Positions 17,512-25,815 of a stretch of 64,000 nucleotides of DNA are shown here, piece by piece; the stretch's first letter is position 1; each line of letters opens with the position of its first letter. Below the pieces are notes generated by a model, which saw only the letters and a program-made list of their open reading frames with translations, was not told the origin of the DNA and did no database searches. This DNA is from Sinobaca qinghaiensis (GTDB lineage: Bacteria; Bacillota; Bacilli; Bacillales; Marinococcaceae), in the NCBI RefSeq assembly GCF_003610495.1, contig NZ_RAPK01000012.1, positions 1-64,000 on the forward strand, read 5' to 3'. Position numbers and translations under genes: made by a program.

Positions 17512-20025
17512 TTAGGAGTGGCTCATGTCTTCTAGTTCTCTCGGCGAAACAAGTACCTTTCTCGGCTTGCTTCCCATAGCTTCTGACACAAATCCTTTTG
17601 CTTCCATCAGGTCAATCAGCTTGGCTGCCCGGTTGTAGCCGATGGAAAACTTTCTCTGAAGCAGGGAGGAGGAAGCCCCGCGGTGCTCGCTGACAAACAC
17701 GCAGGCTTCTTCAAATAAATCATCCTGGACTTCAACAGCTTCGGTCTGCTTTATTAATTCATCCTGTTCGATAAAGTAATCCGGCTTGCTTTGATTTTTC
17801 ACGAAATCTGTCACTGCCTCAATTTCTTCATCGGTTACAAACGTACCCTGAACCCGAATCGGCTTGGGCGCTCCATTTGGATAAAACAGCATATCGCCTT
17901 TTCCGATCAGTCTTTCTGCTCCACCCATATCAAGAATCGTACGTGAATCAATCTGGGAAGATACCGCAAACGCTGTTCTGGAAGGGATATTGGATTTAAT
18001 CAATCCGGTAATAACATCTACAGAAGGACGCTGGGTCGCAAGAAGCAGATGAATGCCGCATGCCCTTGCTTTCTGGGCAATCCGGCAGACTGAATCTTCT
18101 ACTTCCTGAGGGGACACCATCATTAAGTCGGCTAATTCATCAATCACAATGACAATGTAGGGCATTTTAGACGCATAATTTCCCTGCTTTTGCATTTTTT
18201 CGTTATATTTTCTGCTGTCTCTTACTCCTTCATGCGCAAGTTTTCTGTAGCGGTCTTCCATTTCCTGAACCGCCCATTTCAGACCTGCTGTTGCTTCTTT
18301 TGCATCATGAATAACCGGAGTCACGAGATGGGGAATATCTTTATAGGCAGCGAGTTCCACCATTTTTGGATCGATCAGCATCAGCTTTAAATCCTCTGGA
18401 GAAGCTTTATAGAGCAGACTTATCAATATAGAGTTAATACAGACACTTTTCCCTGACCCTGTAGCACCGGCTATCAGCCCATGGGGCATCGTCTGCAGAT
18501 CTGCTGTAATCGGGGCACCGGATATATCAAGGCCAAGCGCTACCGTCAGCGGAGACTCGCTGCGGATGAATACGTCCCGGCGCAGAATCTCTCTTAAAAA
18601 TACAGGCTGGCTTTCTGCATTAGGCACTTCGATTCCAATGGCATTTTTCCCCGGGATCGGGGCTTCCATCCGAAGATCTTTCGCAGCCATAGCAAGCTTA
18701 ATGTCGTCTGTCAGATTAGTGATCTTATTCACTTTCACTCCCGGCGCCGGTTGAACTTCGAACCTTGTAACGGAAGGTCCTTTTGTTACTTCGGAAACCA
18801 CGGCTTTTACATTAAAATTGCGAAGCGCTGCTTCAAGCTGCTCCTGCTGTGCGGCCAGTGATGCCTCATCATCATTTGAGACACGAAGCGGCGGGTTTAA
18901 TAAAGAAAGAGAAGGATAAATATAGCCGCCTTTGTTTTTTCTGCCGGCCGGCTGAGAGTTCAACCTCCGTTTTGCAGGCATCATTACATTATACGGATTC
19001 TTTTCCCGTGTTTCTTCTGAAGCGGTTTCCGGCCTGGTTTCTGTTGCTGTGCTTGATGGTTTTTCCTGGGAACGTGTCTCTTCGAAAGAAAGAGTACGCA
19101 CCTTCGATTCTTCTTTTCTGCCGGTCTGTTCATTTATTTCGTCTTTCACTTCGATGACCGGAGCCCGGCGCGCTTCTATTTTCCGCTTTTCATTCGGCTT
19201 TGGAATGTCTATTTTTTCACCAGCGGGGGGATTTGAAGGTTGCTTTTCTTGTTCCTCCGGGTAAAGATAAGCTTTTTTTTTAAGCTCTTTCTGTTCGAAA
19301 GAAGGAGGTGCTTCCGTTTGTTTCTGTTGATATTCCCGGTTTTTCTGCTCATCGGCCTTCGGTATATCTGTTTGTTTGTATTCTGGTTTTTTCTTTAACG
19401 AGTCGCGGTGCAGCGGGAAATTTTCATAACCAAATACAGGAGAAGGAATGTGTCGTGCTTTAAAGTCCCTCCCCTGGAAGTAGCCTGACTCTGTCTTGTC
19501 GGAAGCGGCCGGTTCATGAACCGGGTCCATCCGCTTCTCCGGACGTTTTGGCTTCTGATAAGGTTCTGCCGGACGTTTTTCTGTTCTTTGTGATGGTCGT
19601 TTCTCTGTTTTTGGAACGAAAGCCGGCCTGTCTTTTTTATTCCGTTCAAACGCAGGTATATCATAGATGTTCTGCCGGCGCTGTCTGGCAGCGCTGTTTG
19701 CTTCCTGTTCTCCCGGCTCCTGCTGTTCCACGTCTGCTTCTGTTTCATCGAGGGACAGCGGAAAGCGGAATTGACCTTTCTGCGGATAATGATGAAGTAC
19801 ACGCTGTTCTTTTTTCTTTTCTCGTTTAAATGGTTCCACAGGCTCTGCCTGATTTATTTTTTTATCTGTCATATTTATAGGAGTTAAAGGGGGCTGTTTC
19901 ACGCGGCCCTTCTGATTAGGTTCACTTGTTGGTTTTTCATTTTTTTCTTCAATATAATCATTTTCATCTTCGCCGAGAAAAAATGATTGAAGGGACTGCA
20001 TCCATCGTTGAAATGATCCGGCCAT
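17512..20025 (-). CDS. sftA: SftA-type soluble FtsK/SpoIIIE DNA translocase
   Basis: DNA pump that moves chromosome ends away from the closing division septum; SftA (YtpT) does this in B. subtilis. 837 residues. There is no N-terminal membrane segment, which separates it from SpoIIIE. Residues about 30-370 are a long, charged, Glu/Lys/Pro/Gln-rich linker. The motor has an FtsK alpha/beta core with Walker A GATGSGKS near 517, Walker B IVIVIDELADLMM near 625 and RGASSSLLQRKFSIGYNRAA in the C-terminal winged-helix gamma domain that reads polarity sequences. RBS CAGGAG upstream of ATG. ytpR lies just upstream on the same strand. Confidence 0.93.
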   Translation of the reverse strand: MAGSFQRWMQSLQSFFLGEDENDYIEEKNEKPTSEPNQKGRVKQPPLTPINMTDKKINQAEPVEPFKREKKKEQRVLHHYPQKGQFRFPLSLDETEADVEQQEPGEQEANSAARQRRQNIYDIPAFERNKKDRPAFVPKTEKRPSQRTEKRPAEPYQKPKRPEKRMDPVHEPAASDKTESGYFQGRDFKARHIPSPVFGYENFPLHRDSLKKKPEYKQTDIPKADEQKNREYQQKQTEAPPSFEQKELKKKAYLYPEEQEKQPSNPPAGEKIDIPKPNEKRKIEARRAPVIEVKDEINEQTGRKEESKVRTLSFEETRSQEKPSSTATETRPETASEETREKNPYNVMMPAKRRLNSQPAGRKNKGGYIYPSLSLLNPPLRVSNDDEASLAAQQEQLEAALRNFNVKAVVSEVTKGPSVTRFEVQPAPGVKVNKITNLTDDIKLAMAAKDLRMEAPIPGKNAIGIEVPNAESQPVFLREILRRDVFIRSESPLTVALGLDISGAPITADLQTMPHGLIAGATGSGKSVCINSILISLLYKASPEDLKLMLIDPKMVELAAYKDIPHLVTPVIHDAKEATAGLKWAVQEMEDRYRKLAHEGVRDSRKYNEKMQKQGNYASKMPYIVIVIDELADLMMVSPQEVEDSVCRIAQKARACGIHLLLATQRPSVDVITGLIKSNIPSRTAFAVSSQIDSRTILDMGGAERLIGKGDMLFYPNGAPKPIRVQGTFVTDEEIEAVTDFVKNQSKPDYFIEQDELIKQTEAVEVQDDLFEEACVFVSEHRGASSSLLQRKFSIGYNRAAKLIDLMEAKGFVSEAMGSKPRKVLVSPRELEDMSHS

Positions 20026-20092
20026 TTATATTTCACTCCTGTCGGTGTTAAGCTTAAGTATCAGCCGTTCTTTCTCTATTGTAAAGGAGCAG

Positions 20093-20125
20093 GAAAAAAT
20101 CCACTAGCCCCGCTAGTGGATTTAT
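20093..20125 (-). terminator. Terminator of ytpR
   Basis: Minus strand AAATCCACTAGC, loop GGG, GCTAGTGGATTTTTT; follows the ytpR stop. Confidence 0.88.
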
Positions 20126-20128
20126 TCG

Positions 20129-20761
20129 TTATTTTTCACTTTTTTTTGCGTGATATTGGGATAAAAAGTCCTCTCCGGTCGTATATTCTTCATTTAGGAT
20201 ATAAATTCCCTCTTTTTGAAGGTGGGAAGGCAGGACAAGTTCTTTTGCAGAACAAATCATTCCGTTGGAAGCCACGCCGCGGAGTTTTGATTTTTTTATT
20301 TTCATTCCAGTCGGCATATAGGCACCTGGAAGCGCAACGGGCACTTTCTGGCCTTCTTCGATATTGGAAGCTCCGCAGACAATCTGCGTAGTTCCGCTGC
20401 CGATATTAACCTGACAGACGTTCAGCTTATCCGCATCCGGATGCTTTTCAATCTCCTCAAGATAACCTACTACAAAAGAAGGTTCAGCCGGCACTGCCAC
20501 CGTTTCTTTCACTCCATTTTCATCGAGCGCCTTCTGGATTAACGCCACCAGCTCTTCATCCACTGCAAGCATTCCCTCCCCGTGAATCGTTCCATAGGAA
20601 GAAGCGGAAAAGATTGTATAACCGGTCGTTTCCTTTGTTTGTTCGTGGTAAAGCCTCGCTACGCTGCCGAGTACTTCTGTTTTTCTTTTTTCTTTTGCAA
20701 TTTCTTTTAAAGAGACAAGTAGTGTATCTCCAATACCCTGTTTGTTATAAAAAACGTTCAT
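20129..20761 (-). CDS. ytpR: YtpR, tRNA-binding-domain protein
   Basis: 210 residues. The C-terminal half (about 95-200) is an EMAP/PheT-type tRNA-binding OB fold: HPDADKLNVCQVNIG, IVCGASNI, SKLRGVASNGMICSAKEL. The N-terminal half is the YtpR-specific DUF4479 region. Resembles the N-terminal part of phenylalanyl-tRNA synthetase beta but lacks any catalytic domain; cellular role unknown. The same gene sits beside sftA in B. subtilis. AAAAGGAGAGC supplies the RBS. Confidence 0.92.
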   Translation of the reverse strand: MNVFYNKQGIGDTLLVSLKEIAKEKRKTEVLGSVARLYHEQTKETTGYTIFSASSYGTIHGEGMLAVDEELVALIQKALDENGVKETVAVPAEPSFVVGYLEEIEKHPDADKLNVCQVNIGSGTTQIVCGASNIEEGQKVPVALPGAYMPTGMKIKKSKLRGVASNGMICSAKELVLPSHLQKEGIYILNEEYTTGEDFLSQYHAKKSEK

Positions 20762-20830
20762 GATTGTAAGCTCTCCTTTTTCTGCACATTCGTACCATAT
20801 TGTACCACAGGTCCGCTGAAAAATGAGCCT

Positions 20831-21631
20831 TTAATTACGGTCCGGCTTCTTCTTTGCCAGTATAAACACAGGTTCTAGTTTACCATCAGCGTACGTGAAG
20901 GAAAGAGCGGTTACCGGCACTTTGCCATCGTGGAAAAAGCGGAACACAATCTGGCCGAGCACATCAAAGCCCTGCTGGTTTTGAATATCCGCAAATATAA
21001 GGCTGTCCTGATGCGGAACAGCTACAGCAAGCTCTCCGGATGTTTTAGCATCCATTTCTTCAAGAAGCTTCTCGTTTAAGATCCGGCTTGCATCATACCC
21101 GTCTTTTGCATTAACGAAATAAAAAGTATTTCCCGCAACCGTTTCTGTTTTGTAGGATACCTCAAGCGAGCGCAGATTAAACAGCGCAGCTTCTTTAATT
21201 GTCTGTTCCGACAAACCTTCCGCTGCCAGAGCATCTTCATCAAGCAGCGTATAGGCCTCTCCCATATCAAGAGCATAGTATACTCTTGTTTCTGCAGTAT
21301 GATCGGATGTTAACAATTTCTGCCCGTTTCCTTTTTCCGTCGGAAACGAGGTGGAGCGGATAACCGGATAAATATAGGCTTCGCGTCCTTTAATCTTAAT
21401 ATCTTTTTCCATTGCTTCCAATGAAACGGTAATAAAACGAACCGCATCCTCTACCGATTCCTCCGCCTTATCCCCGTGTTTTGCCAGCCATTTATTCAGA
21501 TCAAGCTCTACCCCTTTTTTAATCGTTGTATGATCTACCCGGAGTGTGGTGGTTTCTTCATCATAGGACATGACCCGGTTTTTGCCGGCCAGCTCTTTTT
21601 CAAGTATTGATTTCAATTCATTAATTTCCAT
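20831..21631 (-). CDS. ytpQ: YtpQ, DUF1444 family protein
   Basis: 266 residues, B. subtilis YtpQ length. The full length matches the DUF1444 pattern: charged N-terminus (LKSILEKELAGKNR), internal IYPVIRSTSFPTE and a C-terminal QQGFDVLGQIVFRFFHDGKVPV. A soluble protein of unknown function conserved in Bacillales and always found near ytpP and ytpR. Here it lies between them on the same strand: ytpP ends 80 bases upstream and ytpR begins 69 bases downstream, so the three are probably one transcription unit. Confidence 0.88.
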   Translation of the reverse strand: MEINELKSILEKELAGKNRVMSYDEETTTLRVDHTTIKKGVELDLNKWLAKHGDKAEESVEDAVRFITVSLEAMEKDIKIKGREAYIYPVIRSTSFPTEKGNGQKLLTSDHTAETRVYYALDMGEAYTLLDEDALAAEGLSEQTIKEAALFNLRSLEVSYKTETVAGNTFYFVNAKDGYDASRILNEKLLEEMDAKTSGELAVAVPHQDSLIFADIQNQQGFDVLGQIVFRFFHDGKVPVTALSFTYADGKLEPVFILAKKKPDRN

Positions 21632-21711
21632 ATTAACGGCCTCCTGACCTTGTTACATGCAAACGGCGCTTCACAGAACCTGCTGTAGATAGCGCCGTTT
21701 ATCTTATTATT

Positions 21712-22038
21712 TTACGCCTTTTCTTTTAATGATTCATCAAGAAACTGCTTAATTTCTTCCGGTGTTTTTCGATCCCTGCTTACAAAACGATGGAGTTCAC
21801 TGCCCTTTGAAAACGTTAGAAAACTTGGAATTCCCATAACACCCTGTTCCTGGCAGATCTCAATAAGCTCATCTCTGTCCAGATGATAAAAAGTAAAGGA
21901 AGAATACTCTTCTTCAATAGCAGGAAGCTCCGGTTCAATGACGCGGCAGTCCGGGCACCAGCCGGCAGAGAACATAATAACTGCGGCTTCTTCTTTGATC
22001 GCTTCATTCCATTCTTCTCTAGTGTGTATATTTTTCAT
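21712..22038 (-). CDS. ytpP: YtpP, thioredoxin-like protein
   Basis: 108 residues, one thioredoxin fold. The active site is WCPDC (about 28-32) and the cis-proline segment is GIPSFLTF. Likely a thiol-disulfide exchange protein in the cytosol; no signal peptide. B. subtilis YtpP is a thioredoxin H-like protein of the low-molecular-weight thiol stress response. RBS AAGGAGTGTC before ATG. Upstream membrane gene ends 19 bases earlier, so the two may share a transcript. Confidence 0.92.
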   Translation of the reverse strand: MKNIHTREEWNEAIKEEAAVIMFSAGWCPDCRVIEPELPAIEEEYSSFTFYHLDRDELIEICQEQGVMGIPSFLTFSKGSELHRFVSRDRKTPEEIKQFLDESLKEKA

Positions 22039-22057
22039 ATGGCTGACACTCCTTTTT

Positions 22058-23068
22058 TTATCCTTGATCTATTTTCATATCCCCTAGTTTAATCCAATTT
22101 CGTTTCCGCATCCACTCAGAGAGGCTGAGACTGATCACGGCCGGCCCCGCGATCTGCAGAAGAAAAATAAGACCGACAATCCCCCAGGTCCAGCCCATAC
22201 TCTCAAGCGTCATGATAGGACCAACCAGACCGCTTGTACCCATCCCTGCACCGGCTGCGTTGTTTTCCATTAAAAAAACCATCGTTGATAATGGAGCAAA
22301 CACAGCCCCTGCCACTGTAGGCGGAATAAGTATTAAAGGGTTTTTAATAATGTTGGGGACCTGCAGCATAGAGGTTCCGATTCCAAGAGCTGCCAGACCG
22401 CTTACTCCGTTTTCCCTATAGCTGCTTACGGCAAACCCTGCCATCTGGGCGGCACATCCTACGGTAGCCGCTCCGGCCGCTATTCCTTCCAGCCCGAGCA
22501 TAATAGCTATAGCTGCGCTTGATATCGGCGCAGTGAGCGCCAGTCCCATGAGCACCGCAACGAGTATTCCCATTATAAACGGCTGCTGGGCTGTTGCCCA
22601 CATAATCAACTCGCCGAAGGTAACAAGCGCACTCTGCAGGACGGGTCCTACAAACGAAGCCACTGTAAATCCGGATGCAATAGTTACAAAAGGCGTTACA
22701 ATAATATCGAGCTTTGTTTCCTTAGAGACGAGCTTACCAAGCTCAATAGACAGGAGAGCGGCAATAAAGGCTCCAGCCGGGCCGCCAAGCTCTGCCCCGG
22801 CTGCTCCTGTCACTACCGCCGAAAATAAAACGAGCGGCGGTGCTTTCAAGCCATATGCTATGGCTGCCCCTATAGCAGGGCCCATCAGTCCCATGGCAAG
22901 AGTACCCATATCTATAAAAAAGGGCCAATTCACCTGTTCACCAACTGTTTGAATAATTAAACCGATAATAAGGGAAGAAAATAAACCTAAAGCCATATAG
23001 CTCAGCGCCGTCACTCCGTATGTCTTTACAGATATGTTTACACCCTTACGCAAAAAAAAGGACTTCAT
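22058..23068 (-). CDS. PfoR-family membrane protein (PTS EIIC-like)
   Basis: 336 residues with eight to ten hydrophobic segments rich in Gly and Ala (for example YMALGLFSSLIIGLIIQTVG, MGLMGPAIGAAIAYGLKAPP, PLSTMVFLMENNAAGAGMG). This matches the PTS_EIIC_2/PfoR family, whose founding member was called a regulator of perfringolysin; the family looks like a transporter core without PTS A or B domains. Substrate unknown. The ATG at 23068 is preferred over the one six codons upstream because GGAGG stands seven bases before it. Divergent from ytoQ. Confidence 0.82.
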   Translation of the reverse strand: MKSFFLRKGVNISVKTYGVTALSYMALGLFSSLIIGLIIQTVGEQVNWPFFIDMGTLAMGLMGPAIGAAIAYGLKAPPLVLFSAVVTGAAGAELGGPAGAFIAALLSIELGKLVSKETKLDIIVTPFVTIASGFTVASFVGPVLQSALVTFGELIMWATAQQPFIMGILVAVLMGLALTAPISSAAIAIMLGLEGIAAGAATVGCAAQMAGFAVSSYRENGVSGLAALGIGTSMLQVPNIIKNPLILIPPTVAGAVFAPLSTMVFLMENNAAGAGMGTSGLVGPIMTLESMGWTWGIVGLIFLLQIAGPAVISLSLSEWMRKRNWIKLGDMKIDQG

Positions 23069-23197
23069 CCAAGAGCCTCCTGTCATTTACTTTTCTTCAA
23101 CTTCTCTATTATAATAATCCACTCTCCGGATTACAAGCAGGTTTTATGTAAAGCGAAAAAGGCTATGAATAGGGAGAGACAGAAGGAGGAATCATTG

Positions 23198-23638
23198 ATG
23201 CAGTTAAACGTATATCTAGCCGGCCAGATACATGACAACTGGCGAGAGGACTTTCGGAAGAAAGCAGAAGATAAAAACCTTCCGCTCACCTTTTCCGGAC
23301 CAATGGAAAATCACGAGCGCTCTGATAATATTGGGGAAGAAATTTTAGGAAAACAGCCAAACTCCATCGCAAAAGATGAAGCAGCTTCGAGCTTTAATAA
23401 TCTGCGGACACAGCTGTTAATGCAGAAATCCGATGTCGTTGTTGCATTGTTTGGAGAACAGTACAAGCAGTGGAACACCGCTATGGATGCAAGTGCCGCC
23501 CTGACCATGCAGAAGCCGCTTATTATTATCCGGCCTAAAGAACTGCACCATCCTGTCAAAGAACTGGCAAATAAAGCAAATGCGGTGGTGGAAACACCCG
23601 GGCAGGCGCTCCAGGCTTTGGCTTATGTGTTTGATTAA
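23198..23638 (+). CDS. ytoQ: YtoQ family protein
   Basis: 146 residues, close to B. subtilis YtoQ (148). A Rossmann-like fold of the nucleoside 2-deoxyribosyltransferase-related group: starts QLNVYLAGQIHDNWREDF, then FSGPMENHERSDNIGEEILG and KSDVVVALFGEQYKQWN. Catalytic role not established. ATG at 23198 with AGAAGGAGGA eight bases upstream; an in-frame ATG 11 codons earlier has no RBS. Single-gene unit ended by the terminator at 23643. Confidence 0.88.
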   Translation: MQLNVYLAGQIHDNWREDFRKKAEDKNLPLTFSGPMENHERSDNIGEEILGKQPNSIAKDEAASSFNNLRTQLLMQKSDVVVALFGEQYKQWNTAMDASAALTMQKPLIIIRPKELHHPVKELANKANAVVETPGQALQALAYVFD

Positions 23639-23642
23639 GCAG

Positions 23643-23681
23643 CAAAGAACGCTCCTCCCATAGCGGAGAAGCGTTCTTTTT
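23643..23681. terminator. Bidirectional terminator between ytoQ and the DUF84 gene
   Basis: AAAGAACGCTcCTCC / GGAGaAGCGTTCTTT stem with flanking A and T runs, between convergent stops. Confidence 0.88.
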
Positions 23682-23684
23682 CTT

Positions 23685-24197
23685 TTACTGCTGCCTGAAA
23701 TGCTGTCTCTGTCCTTCCAGCAGCTGCACGATGTGGGAAAACATAGACGTTCTCGAGATCATCCCATTTGTAAACACGCCGACAGCTCCTTCTTGATGAC
23801 TGACTCCGCTTCGTGAGGTATAGTCGTCCATAATGTCTTTAAGCTCTTTTCCTTCCCGGAGAGAGATGAGAAATTCTTCAGGCAGTGCCAGTCTCGCCCC
23901 GGAAGCTGTATATACCCGGCTTCCATCAGCAAGAGCGCCCCAGCTGCATAAATACAATGTGCCGTCGACCAGCATAATACCGCCCTCCAGGCCAATTCCC
24001 CAATTTCCTTCATCTGAGCAGGCCCGGGCCCGTTCTATCGCTCCCTGCCTTGTTTCCTGATCGCTCATCGGCTGCTCGCTGATTGTTACCTCCACAGGCT
24101 TTCCTATTACCTGTAAAGCTTCGGAATACACAGAACGAACGGCATTGATTTTGGTTTCGTTTAAAGACCCGACTGTAATTAATGGAGACGGGTTCAA
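23685..24197 (-). CDS. DUF84 family inosine/xanthosine triphosphatase-like protein
   Basis: 170 residues. The family (YjjX type) hydrolyses ITP/XTP and so cleans damaged purine nucleotides. Motifs: ITVGSLNETKINAV at the start (phosphate-binding SxNxxK), then QETRQGAIERARAC and WGIGLEGGI, and RSGVSHQEGAVGVFTNG near the end. The start is TTG, two bases after the ytoP stop, and relies on AGGAG and AGG within the ytoP end, implying translational coupling. Substrate specificity is from family only. Confidence 0.84.
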   Translation of the reverse strand: MNPSPLITVGSLNETKINAVRSVYSEALQVIGKPVEVTISEQPMSDQETRQGAIERARACSDEGNWGIGLEGGIMLVDGTLYLCSWGALADGSRVYTASGARLALPEEFLISLREGKELKDIMDDYTSRSGVSHQEGAVGVFTNGMISRTSMFSHIVQLLEGQRQHFRQQ

Positions 24198-24198
24198 A

Positions 24199-25272
24199 TT
24201 ATACCTGGCTCCTAATGCTGTCCAGGGTGGACTGATCGGTATTCTGAACCAGTTTCACGATCAGTTCCTTCGCTGCTGCATAATCATCTACGTGCATAAT
24301 CGAGGCTGCCGTATGAATATAACGGGAGCAGATGCCAATGACTGCTGAAGGCACTCCTTCATTTGTTGTATGCACCCGTCCTGCATCTGTTCCTCCCTGC
24401 GACATAAAAAACTGGTAGGGAATGTTATTTGATTCTGCGGTATCCAAAACAAAGTCACGCATGCCGCGGTGTGTAATCATCGTCCGATCAAATAAACGCA
24501 GGAGGGCTCCTTTTCCAAGGTGTCCAAAGGCATCTTTTCCACCGGTCGCATCGTTGGCCGGACTTGCATCCAAAGCATAAAATATATCCGGCTTGATCAT
24601 CTGCGAAGCGGTCGCCGCTCCGCGCAGCCCTGCTTCTTCCTGCACCGTAGCGCCGGAATACAACCGATTAGGCAGTTCAGCATGCTGCAGTTCTTTCAAA
24701 AGCTCAATAGACAAGCCTGCTCCGTAGCGGTTGTCCCAGGCTTTAGCCATAATTTTCTTTGGATTAGCCATAGGTGTAAATGGGCAGATCGGCAGAATCG
24801 GCTGGCCGGGACGGATCCCGATTTGGGAGGCATCTTCTTTATCATCTGCTCCAATATCTATGTACATACTCTTCAAAGGCATTGGCTTGGAACGCTGCGA
24901 CTCTTCGAGCAGGTGAGGCGGTGTTGAACCAATTACCCCGGTGACGGGTCCGTTATCTGTTAAAATCTGCACCCGCTGTGCCAGAAGCACCTGGCTCCAC
25001 CAGCCGCCCAGTGTCTGAAAATTGATCATTCCTTTGTCATTTATGGATTTTACCATAAAGCCTACTTCATCCATATGTCCGGCTACCATCACTTTAGGGC
25101 CGTCTGGATTTCCTGTCTTTACGCCGAAAACGCTCCCCAGGTTATCCTGAATAACTTCCTCGCTGTATTTGGCAAGCTCGGTTCTCATATAGTCTCTCAC
25201 CTGATGTTCAAACCCCGGCGCTCCCGGGAGTTCTGTAAGTACTTTAAACATATCCATAGTTTCCTGATTCAT
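24199..25272 (-). CDS. ytoP: M42-family aminopeptidase (YtoP)
   Basis: Cytosolic dinuclear-metal aminopeptidase of the TET/glutamyl aminopeptidase type. 357 residues, family length. Metal and catalytic motifs: [31 protein letters not shown] and [31 protein letters not shown] supplies the late His. RBS AAAGGAG before ATG. First gene of a two-gene unit with the DUF84 enzyme. Confidence 0.94.
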   Translation of the reverse strand: MNQETMDMFKVLTELPGAPGFEHQVRDYMRTELAKYSEEVIQDNLGSVFGVKTGNPDGPKVMVAGHMDEVGFMVKSINDKGMINFQTLGGWWSQVLLAQRVQILTDNGPVTGVIGSTPPHLLEESQRSKPMPLKSMYIDIGADDKEDASQIGIRPGQPILPICPFTPMANPKKIMAKAWDNRYGAGLSIELLKELQHAELPNRLYSGATVQEEAGLRGAATASQMIKPDIFYALDASPANDATGGKDAFGHLGKGALLRLFDRTMITHRGMRDFVLDTAESNNIPYQFFMSQGGTDAGRVHTTNEGVPSAVIGICSRYIHTAASIMHVDDYAAAKELIVKLVQNTDQSTLDSIRSQV

Positions 25273-25356
25273 GTTGTACTCCTTTCGTGACTCAAACGAT
25301 TTGGTTTTATTTTACCGAAGGTTTAACTTTTTATCTACCTTGGGAATATATAGACA

Positions 25357-25385
25357 TTGGAAAAAATCATTCCATACGATATAAT
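25357..25385 (+). promoter_or_regulatory. Sigma-A promoter of ytzB
   Basis: -35 TTGGAA (25357-25362), 17-base spacer, perfect -10 TATAAT (25380-25385), 36 bases before the ytzB start. Confidence 0.78.
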
Positions 25386-25421
25386 AAGTGGAAACGAGAA
25401 ATGGAAAGGCAGGTTTGAATA

Positions 25422-25727
25422 ATGAAAACAAGCGATATTCTAGTAGGGGTCGGCGTTGGAATCGTAGCTGGCTATGCTTTAAGTGAATGCACTGCAAAGG
25501 ACCAAATCTCGCCCGAAAAAGCCTTGAAAAAGGTAAAGGAAAACGTGAAAGATCACATTTCCATTAACGGCTCCTGGATTCATATGACTCCGGAAAACTA
25601 CAAAAAAGACCAGCTGGAATACCGGGTTTACCGCGGCGGCCTTTCTAGTACCAAAGAAGGCAGAACAAGCCAGATGGACTTTATTGTGGATGCCAAAACC
25701 GGCACCATTCTTGAACTTTCTTCTTAA
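25422..25727 (+). CDS. ytzB: YtzB, small PepSY-domain protein
   Basis: 101 residues, like B. subtilis YtzB (104). The N-terminus (ILVGVGVGIVAGYALSE) is a short glycine-rich hydrophobic segment, likely an uncleaved anchor or signal. A PepSY domain follows, ending in FIVDAKTGTILELSS, the standard PepSY finish. PepSY domains often inhibit peptidases or act outside the membrane; function here is unknown. RBS GAAAGGCAGG before ATG. Convergent with fruA. Confidence 0.85.
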   Translation: MKTSDILVGVGVGIVAGYALSECTAKDQISPEKALKKVKENVKDHISINGSWIHMTPENYKKDQLEYRVYRGGLSSTKEGRTSQMDFIVDAKTGTILELSS

Positions 25728-25735
25728 AACAGATG

Positions 25736-25778
25736 TATCCTCCCTGTACGGTTTTTGTGCAGTGGAGGATTTTTTCAT
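25736..25778 (+). terminator. Probable terminator of ytzB
   Basis: ATCCTCCctGTAC / GTGcagtGGAGGAT imperfect stem followed by TTTTTT. Confidence 0.65.
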
Positions 25779-25782
25779 GCAA

Positions 25783-25815
25783 AAAAAGAGCTCCCATACG
25801 GGAACTCTTTCTTTT
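25783..25815 (-). terminator. Terminator of the fruRKA operon
   Basis: Minus strand AAAGAGTTCCC, loop GTAT, GGGAGCTCTTTTTTT directly after the fruA stop. Confidence 0.85.
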